A stretch of 5,938 nt of DNA from a bacterium (GTDB lineage: Bacteria; Krumholzibacteriota; Krumholzibacteriia; WVZY01), in contig JAPUJU010000210.1 of NCBI GenBank assembly GCA_027296025.1, positions 1 through 5,938 on the forward strand, read 5' to 3'. Made by a program: the position numbers and the translations under genes. Shown piece by piece: positions 1 to 5,900 of the stretch; positions within the stretch are counted from its first letter, which is position 1, and each line of letters starts with the position of its first letter. The notes beneath the pieces were generated by a model. That model saw only the letters and a program-made list of their open reading frames with translations. It was not told the origin of the DNA and made no database searches.

Positions 1-1166
1 TCGAGGGTGGCGTACCCAGCGATCTCACGATCAAGGATTTCCTTCTTACAGCGAGTCAGATGGAAGGTGCGCAGGTCGACCTGTTCGAGGTCAACAGCAC
101 GATCCTTCATTCGATCCTCATTCTTTTCCAGAAGCAGGAAACAGTGAAAGTTCTGACATCGCTCGTCGATCTCGATCAGATCCTGGACAAGATCGAAGAA
201 GAAAAAAGGAGCTGCATTATCAGCGCCTCACAGGATTCATTTCTTGTGGTGCTTCGCTACGAAAAAGGGAATGTGACGGCATTGTGCCACGAGAAGTCAT
301 CTCCGCAGCCGAAAGAAGCGACATTCCGAGAGGACTTTCTCGTGAAGATTTACACGATCTCCGCCGAACGGCCGCTTGAGATTCGTATCTACGACGACCT
401 GCTCGTGAAGTACGCAAAAGATGCGAAGGTGATCGAAGATACGTATCACGGCGATATCATCGACATCTTCCTGACGAAGCCGCCGATCATAACCCTGGAG
501 TTCAAGGACCGGGAAATCGGCCACTGGGTGCTCGAGAAACCGACCCTCAACATCGGCCGCACGGCCGACAACGACATCCAGGTCGACAATCTCGCCGTCT
601 CACGCCTTCACGCAGTCCTCGAGAGGGACAAGGGTAACTACTATATCAAGGACTGCGACAGCCTCAACGGAACCGTCCTGAACGGCAAGCGGGTCGGTCG
701 CGCCAAGCTCACCCACGGCGATGAAATCGTTATTGGCAAACACAAACTCGTCTTTCAGAACCAGACCGGCAAAGCGACTCCGATCACCAGTGACATCGCG
801 CCGTTCGATCAAACCGTAATCATGGGTCCTGGCGAGAAGCCGCGGATCCCGAGCCAGTCCATCGTCGAGATGGGACCCAAACCGGTGCCGTGTCTCGTCG
901 AGATAACGAAAAAGGGCAAGCAGGTTTTTCAATTGAAAAATGCGACTTTTGTGCTTGGCAAGGGCGGGTACGCGGACCTCGAAATCAGCGGAATGTTCAT
1001 CGCGAAACAACACGTCGAGATCGTCAAAGAGAACGGTGACTACGTCATTCGTCATATGAACGGACGCCGAGAGGTCACGGTTGAAGGAAAGAAGATCAAA
1101 GAGTGCGTCCTCAAAGACAATGACGTAATAAAGATCGGGAAAAGAGAATTTATATTCCAGGACTAG
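1..1166 (+). CDS. FHA-domain protein with tandem FHA modules (5' end outside window)
   Basis: Likely cytoplasmic phosphothreonine-reading protein. The frame is open from base 3 with no stop before the first ATG at 60. That ATG has no Shine-Dalgarno, and the codons before it read as protein, so the true start probably lies outside the window. Numbering from the ATG at 60, residues 1-140 form a region I cannot name confidently; it loosely resembles small alpha/beta sensor or DUF4388-like domains. Residues about 147-236 are a canonical FHA domain with G166-R167, S181-x-x-H184 and N203-G-T...N208-G209, the conserved phosphopeptide-binding positions. Residues about 277-367 are a second, degenerate FHA fold: GK at 300-301 replaces GR, and A315 replaces the Ser of SxxH. 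The region between them (about 240-275) looks like a flexible linker. The gene ends with TAG, 21 nt before the metallophosphoesterase gene and two genes before a Ser/Thr kinase, which is its obvious candidate partner. The FHA call is firm; the ligand is unknown. Confidence 0.9.
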   Translation, partial: EGGVPSDLTIKDFLLTASQMEGAQVDLFEVNSTILHSILILFQKQETVKVLTSLVDLDQILDKIEEEKRSCIISASQDSFLVVLRYEKGNVTALCHEKSSPQPKEATFREDFLVKIYTISAERPLEIRIYDDLLVKYAKDAKVIEDTYHGDIIDIFLTKPPIITLEFKDREIGHWVLEKPTLNIGRTADNDIQVDNLAVSRLHAVLERDKGNYYIKDCDSLNGTVLNGKRVGRAKLTHGDEIVIGKHKLVFQNQTGKATPITSDIAPFDQTVIMGPGEKPRIPSQSIVEMGPKPVPCLVEITKKGKQVFQLKNATFVLGKGGYADLEISGMFIAKQHVEIVKENGDYVIRHMNGRREVTVEGKKIKECVLKDNDVIKIGKREFIFQD

Positions 1167-1177
1167 GCCGGCATCCC

Positions 1178-1182
1178 GGAGG
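1178..1182 (+). promoter_or_regulatory. Shine-Dalgarno for the metallophosphoesterase gene
   Basis: A perfect GGAGG lies 5 nt before the ATG at 1188, in the 21-nt gap after the FHA gene. It supports that start. No promoter or terminator is visible in the gap, which is consistent with co-transcription. Confidence 0.75.
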
Positions 1183-1187
1183 ACATC

Positions 1188-1919
1188 ATGCGATACATCC
1201 TGATATCAGACATACACGGCAACCTGGAAGCCCTTCAAGCAGTCTTGTCTTTCGTTTCCAAGCTGGAACCTTTTCAACTCTACTGTCTCGGCGATGTCGT
1301 CGGCTACGGGGCCAATCCGAAGGAGTGCCTCGAGATCCTTCGCAACGATTCGAATCTGATACTCGCCGGGAATCACGATCTCGCTGTTGCGAAAGTCATC
1401 CCAAGCAAAGATTTCAATCCGATGGCGCAAGCCGCCGTCGAGTGGACCCGCAAGGCCCTGACGGACGATGACACCAGCACGCTCGCGAACCTGCCGCTCG
1501 TCTATATCGACGGTGACTATTGTTTTGCCCATTCTTCACCCCTCAATCCGATGGAGTTCGGCTACGTTCGGACCCTCGAGGATGTCGCGGATGTTCTCTC
1601 GAGCATCGGCCAGCGATTCTGTTTCGTCGGCCATACGCACCTGCCCGTCCTCGTCCGGATGGACACGAACAAAGGGAAACTCGAAATCGTACACGACAAG
1701 CGAATCAAGATCGTGGATGGTTTTCGATACTTCGTCAACGTGGGCAGTACCGGACAGCCAAGGGACAATAACCCCGACGCATGTGTCGTTATCGTTGACG
1801 AGGAAGACGAGTCGATCGAATTTCTGCGCGTGCCTTACGACATCTCGACCTGTCAGAGCAAGATTCTGTCGGAGGGCCTGCCGTCTTACCTGGCTGAACG
1901 TCTCATTCTGGCGAGGTAA
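1188..1919 (+). CDS. Calcineurin-like metallophosphoesterase (YfcE/ApaH-like)
   Basis: A 243-residue cytosolic metal-dependent phosphoesterase with no signal peptide or membrane segment. The full set of dinuclear-metal motifs is present in order: D8-I-H10-G-N, G35-D36-V-V-G-Y-G, G61-N62-H63-D64, H115 in FAHSSP, and G148-H149-T-H151. The GYG-A-N-P stretch and the NVGSTGQPRD stretch near residue 185 are typical of the bacterial branch annotated as metallophosphatase, YfcE-like or diadenosine-tetraphosphatase-like. Length fits that branch (about 240-250). The ATG start has a strong GGAGG at 5 nt. The end of the gene carries the Shine-Dalgarno of the downstream kinase gene, so the two are probably translationally linked. 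The substrate cannot be read from sequence: family members act on phosphodiesters, nucleotides or phosphoproteins. The position between an FHA protein and a Ser/Thr kinase makes a phosphoprotein phosphatase role possible, but this is inference only. Confidence 0.93.
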   Translation: MRYILISDIHGNLEALQAVLSFVSKLEPFQLYCLGDVVGYGANPKECLEILRNDSNLILAGNHDLAVAKVIPSKDFNPMAQAAVEWTRKALTDDDTSTLANLPLVYIDGDYCFAHSSPLNPMEFGYVRTLEDVADVLSSIGQRFCFVGHTHLPVLVRMDTNKGKLEIVHDKRIKIVDGFRYFVNVGSTGQPRDNNPDACVVIVDEEDESIEFLRVPYDISTCQSKILSEGLPSYLAERLILAR

Positions 1920-1927
1920 CAGCGTTG
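1913..1927 (+). promoter_or_regulatory. Shine-Dalgarno and TTG start of the kinase gene
   Basis: GAGG at 1913-1916 runs up to the TAA stop (1917-1919) of the preceding gene and sits 8 nt before a TTG codon at 1925. The first in-frame ATG downstream (1961) would begin at the nucleotide-binding loop and truncate the kinase fold, so TTG is the better start. The 5-nt gap suggests translational coupling. Confidence 0.65.
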
Positions 1928-3682
1928 ACCGACAGTGTGAAGAAGTATCAGATCGTCAACATGGTCGCGAGGGGCGGAACCGCCGTTCTGTACAAGGCCA
2001 TCCAGACCTCCCTCGAGCGTCCTGTCGCCGTAAAAAAGCTCCACCAGCACCTCACCGAAGATGAGAACTTTACACGACGCTTCGTTCTGGAAGCGAAAGC
2101 CGCCGCCTCGCTCGATCACGACAACATCGTCAGCATCATCGATTTTGGGATCGAGGAAGATGGGTACTTCATGGTCATGGAGTTCATCGAGGGCGAGAGC
2201 CTCCGCCAAATCCTCGATCGCTGGAAGAACGTTCCCGTCGATATCGCACTATCTCTGGTCCACGACATTCTGCTCGGCCTCGAACACGCACACGCAAAAG
2301 GCATCGTTCATCGCGATATCAAGCCCGGCAACATTATGATCACCCAGACGGGCAAAGTCAAAATCACGGATTTCGGCCTTGCCAAGCTGCTGCAGAGTGC
2401 GACGCAACACACAGCCGCCAACTCGATTCTTGGTACGCCGCTCTACATGTCACCGGAGCAGGCGTTCGGTGAGAGCGTCGACCAGCGCAGCGATCTCTTT
2501 TCGCTCGGCACCATGATGTATGAGCTCCTGACGGGTGTTCAGCCTTTCAATGGTGAAAACTACATGGAAGTCATCCAGAACATTCTGCACAAGAATGCAC
2601 CGCACCCGTCCAAGTTCGACGTCGACGTGCCGCAGGAAGTGCAGTCGATTCTGTCAAGAACGATGAACAAAAATCGTGATGCGAGGTACAAAACAGCTGC
2701 CGACTTCAGAAAAGCGATCGAGTCGTACATGGGTCTCCGACGTTTGAAGGCCGCGACGGAGAGTACGAAAGCGCTTCTCGCGACCGACGGGTCGACGATG
2801 GTGCTGCCGGCCACACACATCGAACGCAGGCAGACCAAGAATCGCAGAGGCGCCATCGCCGCACTCATTACAGCGCTCGTGCTCGGAGGCGGCGCGGTTG
2901 GGTACACGATGGCCCCGGATACGATCAACGAAAAAGTTTTGAGTATCCTGGACAGTTTCTCGGGATTCGTCGGCGGGCGGCCTCCGACTCAAACAGCCGA
3001 TATGAGCGGTATCGATGTGCTCGGCACGTTAGATACTAGAGACACCGTGAGCGCGATCGAAGACAGCAGCCGGACCAGTGAAGGGTCGGCGTCGTTCTCG
3101 TTTCCCGCGATGAGTTCGGGAGTCGACGGGACGCCGGGGTTGACCACCCGCGATACGATCGTAATCATCCAGCGTATTGAAGTACCGATCGGATCGGGCA
3201 CCAGAACACCCGACCCACAACCCGACCCACAGCCACCACCCAGGCCGAAAGTTCGCGAAGGCTGGGTTCAAATCAACGGCACTCCATGGGCAGAAGTGTA
3301 TGTCGACGGTATTTATCGCGCAGACGTCCCCCCCGCGGCGACCTTGACGCTGGAGCGGGGCGAACACGTGTTCGAGCTACGAAACCCGAAGTGCGAACTG
3401 TACAAAGAGACAATCCAAGTCACCGCTGGCGAGCTTTCGACGCGAAACATTCACCTCGAGAAACTCGTCGGGACAATATCTCTGACCACGACGGAAGGGG
3501 CGGAAATCTACGTCGATGGGATACTGATCGGCGTGGCGCCGCTGCGCAAACCGATAGAACTGGATGCCGGCAAGCACCTGCTGACCGTGAAGAAGGCGGG
3601 GCATCATGTGTGGAACAACGAGATCGAAGTGATCAAGCAGAAAGAAGTGCCGCTCAAGATCGTGCTCAGCCCTATCTACTAG
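1925..3682 (+). CDS. Transmembrane Ser/Thr protein kinase with two C-terminal PEGA domains
   Basis: A 585-residue PknB/Hanks-type kinase. Residues about 8-268 form the catalytic domain: glycine loop at 15-20 (ARGGTA, first Gly replaced by Ala), VAVK with K37, helix-C E56, catalytic H129-R130-D131 with K133 and N136, D149-F-G, and S176-P-E. All residues for catalysis are present, and it is an RD-type kinase. The activation loop (152-175) holds T160, T163, S167 and T171 as possible phosphorylation sites. A hydrophobic segment at about 309-330, preceded by RRQTKNRR, should be a single membrane helix with the kinase inside. Residues 332-428 are Ser/Thr/Asp-rich and probably disordered, followed by a Pro-rich linker at 429-442. 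Two PEGA-type beta domains follow, at about 446-514 and 516-582, each with a Y-V-D-G motif, presumably outside the cytoplasmic membrane. The usual reading is a receptor kinase or one anchored to envelope material; its ligand is unknown. It is the last gene of the probable FHA-phosphoesterase-kinase operon, and its stop interlocks with that of the convergent glycosyltransferase. Confidence 0.95.
   Translation: MTDSVKKYQIVNMVARGGTAVLYKAIQTSLERPVAVKKLHQHLTEDENFTRRFVLEAKAAASLDHDNIVSIIDFGIEEDGYFMVMEFIEGESLRQILDRWKNVPVDIALSLVHDILLGLEHAHAKGIVHRDIKPGNIMITQTGKVKITDFGLAKLLQSATQHTAANSILGTPLYMSPEQAFGESVDQRSDLFSLGTMMYELLTGVQPFNGENYMEVIQNILHKNAPHPSKFDVDVPQEVQSILSRTMNKNRDARYKTAADFRKAIESYMGLRRLKAATESTKALLATDGSTMVLPATHIERRQTKNRRGAIAALITALVLGGGAVGYTMAPDTINEKVLSILDSFSGFVGGRPPTQTADMSGIDVLGTLDTRDTVSAIEDSSRTSEGSASFSFPAMSSGVDGTPGLTTRDTIVIIQRIEVPIGSGTRTPDPQPDPQPPPRPKVREGWVQINGTPWAEVYVDGIYRADVPPAATLTLERGEHVFELRNPKCELYKETIQVTAGELSTRNIHLEKLVGTISLTTTEGAEIYVDGILIGVAPLRKPIELDAGKHLLTVKKAGHHVWNNEIEVIKQKEVPLKIVLSPIY
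3209..3232 (+). repeat. 12-bp tandem repeat encoding a Pro-rich linker
   Basis: Two adjacent 12-bp units, CCCGACCCACAA and CCCGACCCACAG, differ only in the last base. They encode PDPQ-PDPQ in the kinase, leading into PPPRP, between the low-complexity extracytoplasmic region and the first PEGA domain. Its length could vary by slippage without breaking the frame. Confidence 0.8.
3679..3682. other. Interlocked stop codons of convergent genes (CTAG)
   Basis: The palindrome CTAG supplies TAG for the kinase on the plus strand (3680-3682) and TAG for the glycosyltransferase on the minus strand (3681-3679). The two coding regions overlap by 4 bp, with no intergenic spacer and therefore no dedicated terminator between them. 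Confidence 0.9.
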
Positions 3683-4797
3683 GGCACCCGCTCCCCACGC
3701 GCACCGTCCAGCACCGCAACCGCCTTTTCACAAACAGTCGCCGCCGTCAACTGCTGCAGATTTCCATCCGCCGCGCGAACAACGTGCAGTGTCGGTGAGA
3801 GAGGCGCCCATCGGACCGGATCCGTCGGACCAAATACCGCGAGAACCGTCGCGCCGGCCGCAGCCGCGACGTGCATGATTCCCGTATCGTTACACAACAC
3901 GAGATCGGCTCGCTTGAAGAGGGCAGCAATGTCGCCTATCCGGCGCGAACGCACGACGGCGCTGGGAATACGACTTTTTGCTCGAAAAGCGGTAACGGTC
4001 TCCGCGTCCCCCGGTCCCTCCACGGCAAAGAGACGAATTTTCCGCCGTTCGCCGAGCTGATTAAGGACGTCAGCAAAACTCTCGGGCGACCAGATATTTT
4101 CAACCTTTCCGGCACCGGGGTGGACGACCACCGTTTCTCCCGCGCCGGGATGCTCTTCGAGAAACTCGTCCGCCCAGTGTTCGCTTTGCCCGTCAGGAAC
4201 CAGCAGCGGCTCGAGATTCGGCGTGTCGATACCTATGGCACGCAGGGGGTAGAGGTTGTGTTCGGATTCATTCATGTGTTCAAGTTCGGCAGGCGCGGGC
4301 AGCGGCAACTCGCAATGATAGAACGCCTCGCTCAGCCGCGAGCCGAACGGCTCGGACGTCGATCCGACGCGAACCTTCGCCCCGGACAACAGACCGAGCA
4401 CGGCGCTAGTGAACGAAAATGACATCGTGTGCAGCACGATGACCATATCGTAGCGCCGGCGTCGGATATTGAGGAGAAGTCTGAGCCAGCTCAGCGGGTT
4501 CCTGTTGTTGTACTCGAAAACCTGATCGACATGCGGATGATTGAGGAGGACAGCGCGGTTGATCTTCCGGCAAACAACCCCAACCTCGGGATTTTCGCAG
4601 GACTTCTTGATCGCCCGAAACGCCGGCGTCGCAAGAAGCATGTCTCCCATTTGATGATGCTGGCGCACGACGAGTACGCTGCGCGGTGCCATCGCGCGAA
4701 TCTCCTCGACCGGGATCTTCGGCGTCCGCACGGTCGTGCAGACCGCGCTTATAAGCAGTCGCTTTCCGGATCGTTCGAGTCGTTTGATCAGGCTCAT
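3679..4797 (-). CDS. Glycosyltransferase family 9 (heptosyltransferase-like) protein
   Basis: A 372-residue GT-B fold enzyme of family GT9, which transfers heptose or related sugars from nucleotide donors to LPS core or other surface glycans at the cytoplasmic face of the inner membrane. The N-terminal domain begins around residue 41 with VLVVRQHHQMGDMLLATP; G51-D52 is the family's acceptor-side signature. The C-terminal donor-binding domain has HPGAGK at 226-231 followed by W236, then N303-D-T-G-I-M-H309 and FGPTDP at 322-327 with a following W, all typical of GT9. About 40 residues, basic at the start, precede the usual N-terminus and may give membrane association. An in-frame TAA lies only two codons upstream of the ATG, so the start cannot be earlier; M36 is the only near alternative. 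AAAGG lies 7 nt upstream, inside a perfect palindrome. The gene follows rsgA by 63 nt. The exact sugar and acceptor are unknown. Confidence 0.92.
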   Translation of the reverse strand: MSLIKRLERSGKRLLISAVCTTVRTPKIPVEEIRAMAPRSVLVVRQHHQMGDMLLATPAFRAIKKSCENPEVGVVCRKINRAVLLNHPHVDQVFEYNNRNPLSWLRLLLNIRRRRYDMVIVLHTMSFSFTSAVLGLLSGAKVRVGSTSEPFGSRLSEAFYHCELPLPAPAELEHMNESEHNLYPLRAIGIDTPNLEPLLVPDGQSEHWADEFLEEHPGAGETVVVHPGAGKVENIWSPESFADVLNQLGERRKIRLFAVEGPGDAETVTAFRAKSRIPSAVVRSRRIGDIAALFKRADLVLCNDTGIMHVAAAAGATVLAVFGPTDPVRWAPLSPTLHVVRAADGNLQQLTAATVCEKAVAVLDGARGERVP

Positions 4798-4802
4798 GGT
4801 TT

Positions 4803-4818
4803 ACCTTTGTACAAAGGT
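4803..4818 (-). promoter_or_regulatory. Perfect 16-bp palindrome covering the glycosyltransferase RBS
   Basis: ACCTTTGTACAAAGGT is a perfect inverted repeat. On the minus-strand transcript it can fold as a 6-bp stem (ACCTTT/AAAGGT) with a GTAC loop. The 3' arm contains the Shine-Dalgarno AAAGG, 7 nt before the ATG, so folding would hide it. As double-stranded DNA it could equally be an operator for a dimeric regulator. The symmetry is seen directly; the function is inferred. Confidence 0.55.
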
Positions 4819-4851
4819 GGGTGAGTTCCTTCAAGCCCGACTCACTCACCT
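4815..4851 (-). promoter_or_regulatory. Stem-loop between rsgA and the glycosyltransferase gene
   Basis: On the minus strand AGGTGAGTGAGT (4851-4840) pairs with ACTCACCCACCT (4826-4815), 11 of 12 positions with one A-C mismatch, around a 13-nt loop. It starts 9 nt after the rsgA stop codon. Only a short T-run (TTGT) follows the stem, so as an intrinsic terminator it would be weak. Its 3' arm shares ACCT (4818-4815) with the RBS palindrome, so both structures cannot form fully at once. It could be a leaky terminator, an mRNA 3'-end stabiliser or half of an RNA switch. Confidence 0.5.
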
Positions 4852-4860
4852 CATAGATCA

Positions 4861-5793
4861 CTAATACCTGCGTTTCAAACGCTCGTCGATCTCGGAAAGC
4901 ATCCACTGGTAGCTCTTGTAGCGCGATGGGTGGATCTTGCCAGCGTCGACGGCCTCCTTGACGGCGCAGTCGGGTTCGTGCGAGTGCATGCATGGCCGAA
5001 AGCGGCAATGCTCCACATACTCAGCGAACTCCGGAAAGCACTCCGACAACTCCTCGCGAACGGTCCCGGGAAAACCAAATGTCTGCATGCCCGGCGTGTC
5101 CGCCATATAGCCACCGTTGATCGGATAGAGTTGCGAAAAACTCGTCGTGTGTCTGCCGCGCCCCGTTTTGTTTGCGACGTGCGACACTTTAAGTTGCAGC
5201 GTCTCGTCGATCTCGTTCAGGAGCGAACTCTTCCCGACCCCGGATTGACCGACGAACGCGTACACGCCGCCCTGCAATTGCTTCTTCAACTCGTCGACCC
5301 CATCGCCGCTGATGGCGTTCGTCTTGACGACGGGATAACCGATCCCGGAATAAAGCGTCGCGAAGTCATCGATCTCGGATGGATCCCGGGCGAGGTCCGT
5401 CTTGTTCAGGCAGATCCATGTGTTCGTATGGCCGCGTTCGGCGGAGACAAGTACCCGGTCGACGAAGCCGTAGTGCAATTTGGGGTCGCGGATCGAAACG
5501 ACGAGAAACAGGATGTCCACGTTCGCGACGATGACGCGTTCGACCGCGGCCCGGCCGCCGGTGAACCGGGACAGCCAGGACAGCCTGGCCTTGACCTCTT
5601 CAATGGCCCCCGTGCCACCCTCCGCCTCGGACGGGGACACCTCCACCCGGTCCCCCGCGACGATGTGAAAATCCCGGCCCTTCTGCCTGAGCCGTCCCCG
5701 AAGCAGGCACGGCACAACCTCGTCACCGACGTCGACCCAAACTTCATGACCGGTGACCCGAATGACCAGGCCGTTGACGCGATTTGGGCTCAT
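4861..5793 (-). CDS. rsgA: Ribosome small-subunit-dependent GTPase A (RsgA/YjeQ)
   Basis: A circularly permuted GTPase that helps late maturation of the 30S subunit. The frame extends to an ATG at 5838 (325 residues), but I chose the ATG at 5793 (310 residues). The family's OB-fold begins a few residues before the GLVIRVTG strand, and a promoter-like -10 lies between the two ATGs. Numbered from the longer form: OB-fold about 22-90; G4 N145-K-T-D148; G5-like NAISGDG at 174-180; G1/P-loop G197-QSGVGKS204; G2 region GRGRHTT ending at T232; G3 D247-T-P-G250. The permuted order G4-G5-G1-G2-G3 is diagnostic. The C-terminal zinc site C278-x4-C283-x-H285-x5-C291 is complete, followed by a basic helix ending KRRY. 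All functional residues are present. No clear Shine-Dalgarno precedes either ATG. It is the first gene of a minus-strand pair with the GT9 gene; the pairing has no obvious functional logic. Confidence 0.95.
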   Translation of the reverse strand: MSPNRVNGLVIRVTGHEVWVDVGDEVVPCLLRGRLRQKGRDFHIVAGDRVEVSPSEAEGGTGAIEEVKARLSWLSRFTGGRAAVERVIVANVDILFLVVSIRDPKLHYGFVDRVLVSAERGHTNTWICLNKTDLARDPSEIDDFATLYSGIGYPVVKTNAISGDGVDELKKQLQGGVYAFVGQSGVGKSSLLNEIDETLQLKVSHVANKTGRGRHTTSFSQLYPINGGYMADTPGMQTFGFPGTVREELSECFPEFAEYVEHCRFRPCMHSHEPDCAVKEAVDAGKIHPSRYKSYQWMLSEIDERLKRRY

Positions 5794-5800
5794 GGTCGGC

Positions 5801-5829
5801 AATATAACAGCAAATCTGACAATTGTCGT
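5801..5829 (-). promoter_or_regulatory. Candidate sigma70-type promoter for rsgA
   Basis: Reading the minus strand, ACGACA (5829-5824; four of six matches to TTGACA) is followed after exactly 17 nt by TATATT (5806-5801). The predicted transcription start falls at about 5796-5793, at or next to the rsgA ATG, so the mRNA could be leaderless or nearly so, which fits the lack of a Shine-Dalgarno. The spacer side carries a 10-bp palindrome, GACAATTGTC (5818-5827), overlapping the -35. Prediction by eye only. Confidence 0.35.
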
Positions 5830-5900
5830 ATTTTTCATATTGAGCCGCGTTTCGTTTTCTGATACGTTTCGATCAGTATTTCAACCTGCACAAAGCACTG

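Noticed and set aside
600..1055. A 151-codon minus-strand frame inside the FHA gene
   Set aside because: Antisense to the two FHA modules; no start signal or domain.
1468..2064. A 198-codon plus-strand frame bridging the phosphoesterase and kinase genes
   Set aside because: Ser/Arg/Thr-rich shadow frame across two well-supported genes, with no domain or ribosome binding site of its own.
3871..4422. A 183-codon plus-strand frame opposite the glycosyltransferase
   Set aside because: Antisense shadow of a gene with clear GT9 motifs; no family resemblance.
4813..4851. A strong intrinsic terminator after rsgA
   Set aside because: The stem is good but only a short T-run follows it and the downstream bases belong to the RBS palindrome, so I list it as a stem-loop of uncertain role rather than a terminator.
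4406..5008. A 200-codon minus-strand frame spanning the rsgA end, the intergenic gap and the GT9 start
   Set aside because: It runs out of frame through the RsgA zinc site and the GT9 N-terminus, and its composition is low-complexity Arg/Gln/Ala-rich.
4930..5862. A 310-codon open frame on the plus strand opposite rsgA
   Set aside because: It is antisense to a complete RsgA with all motifs, its product shows no recognisable domain and is rich in Arg/Asp/Pro as expected from reading G+C-rich codons backwards, and it has no Shine-Dalgarno.
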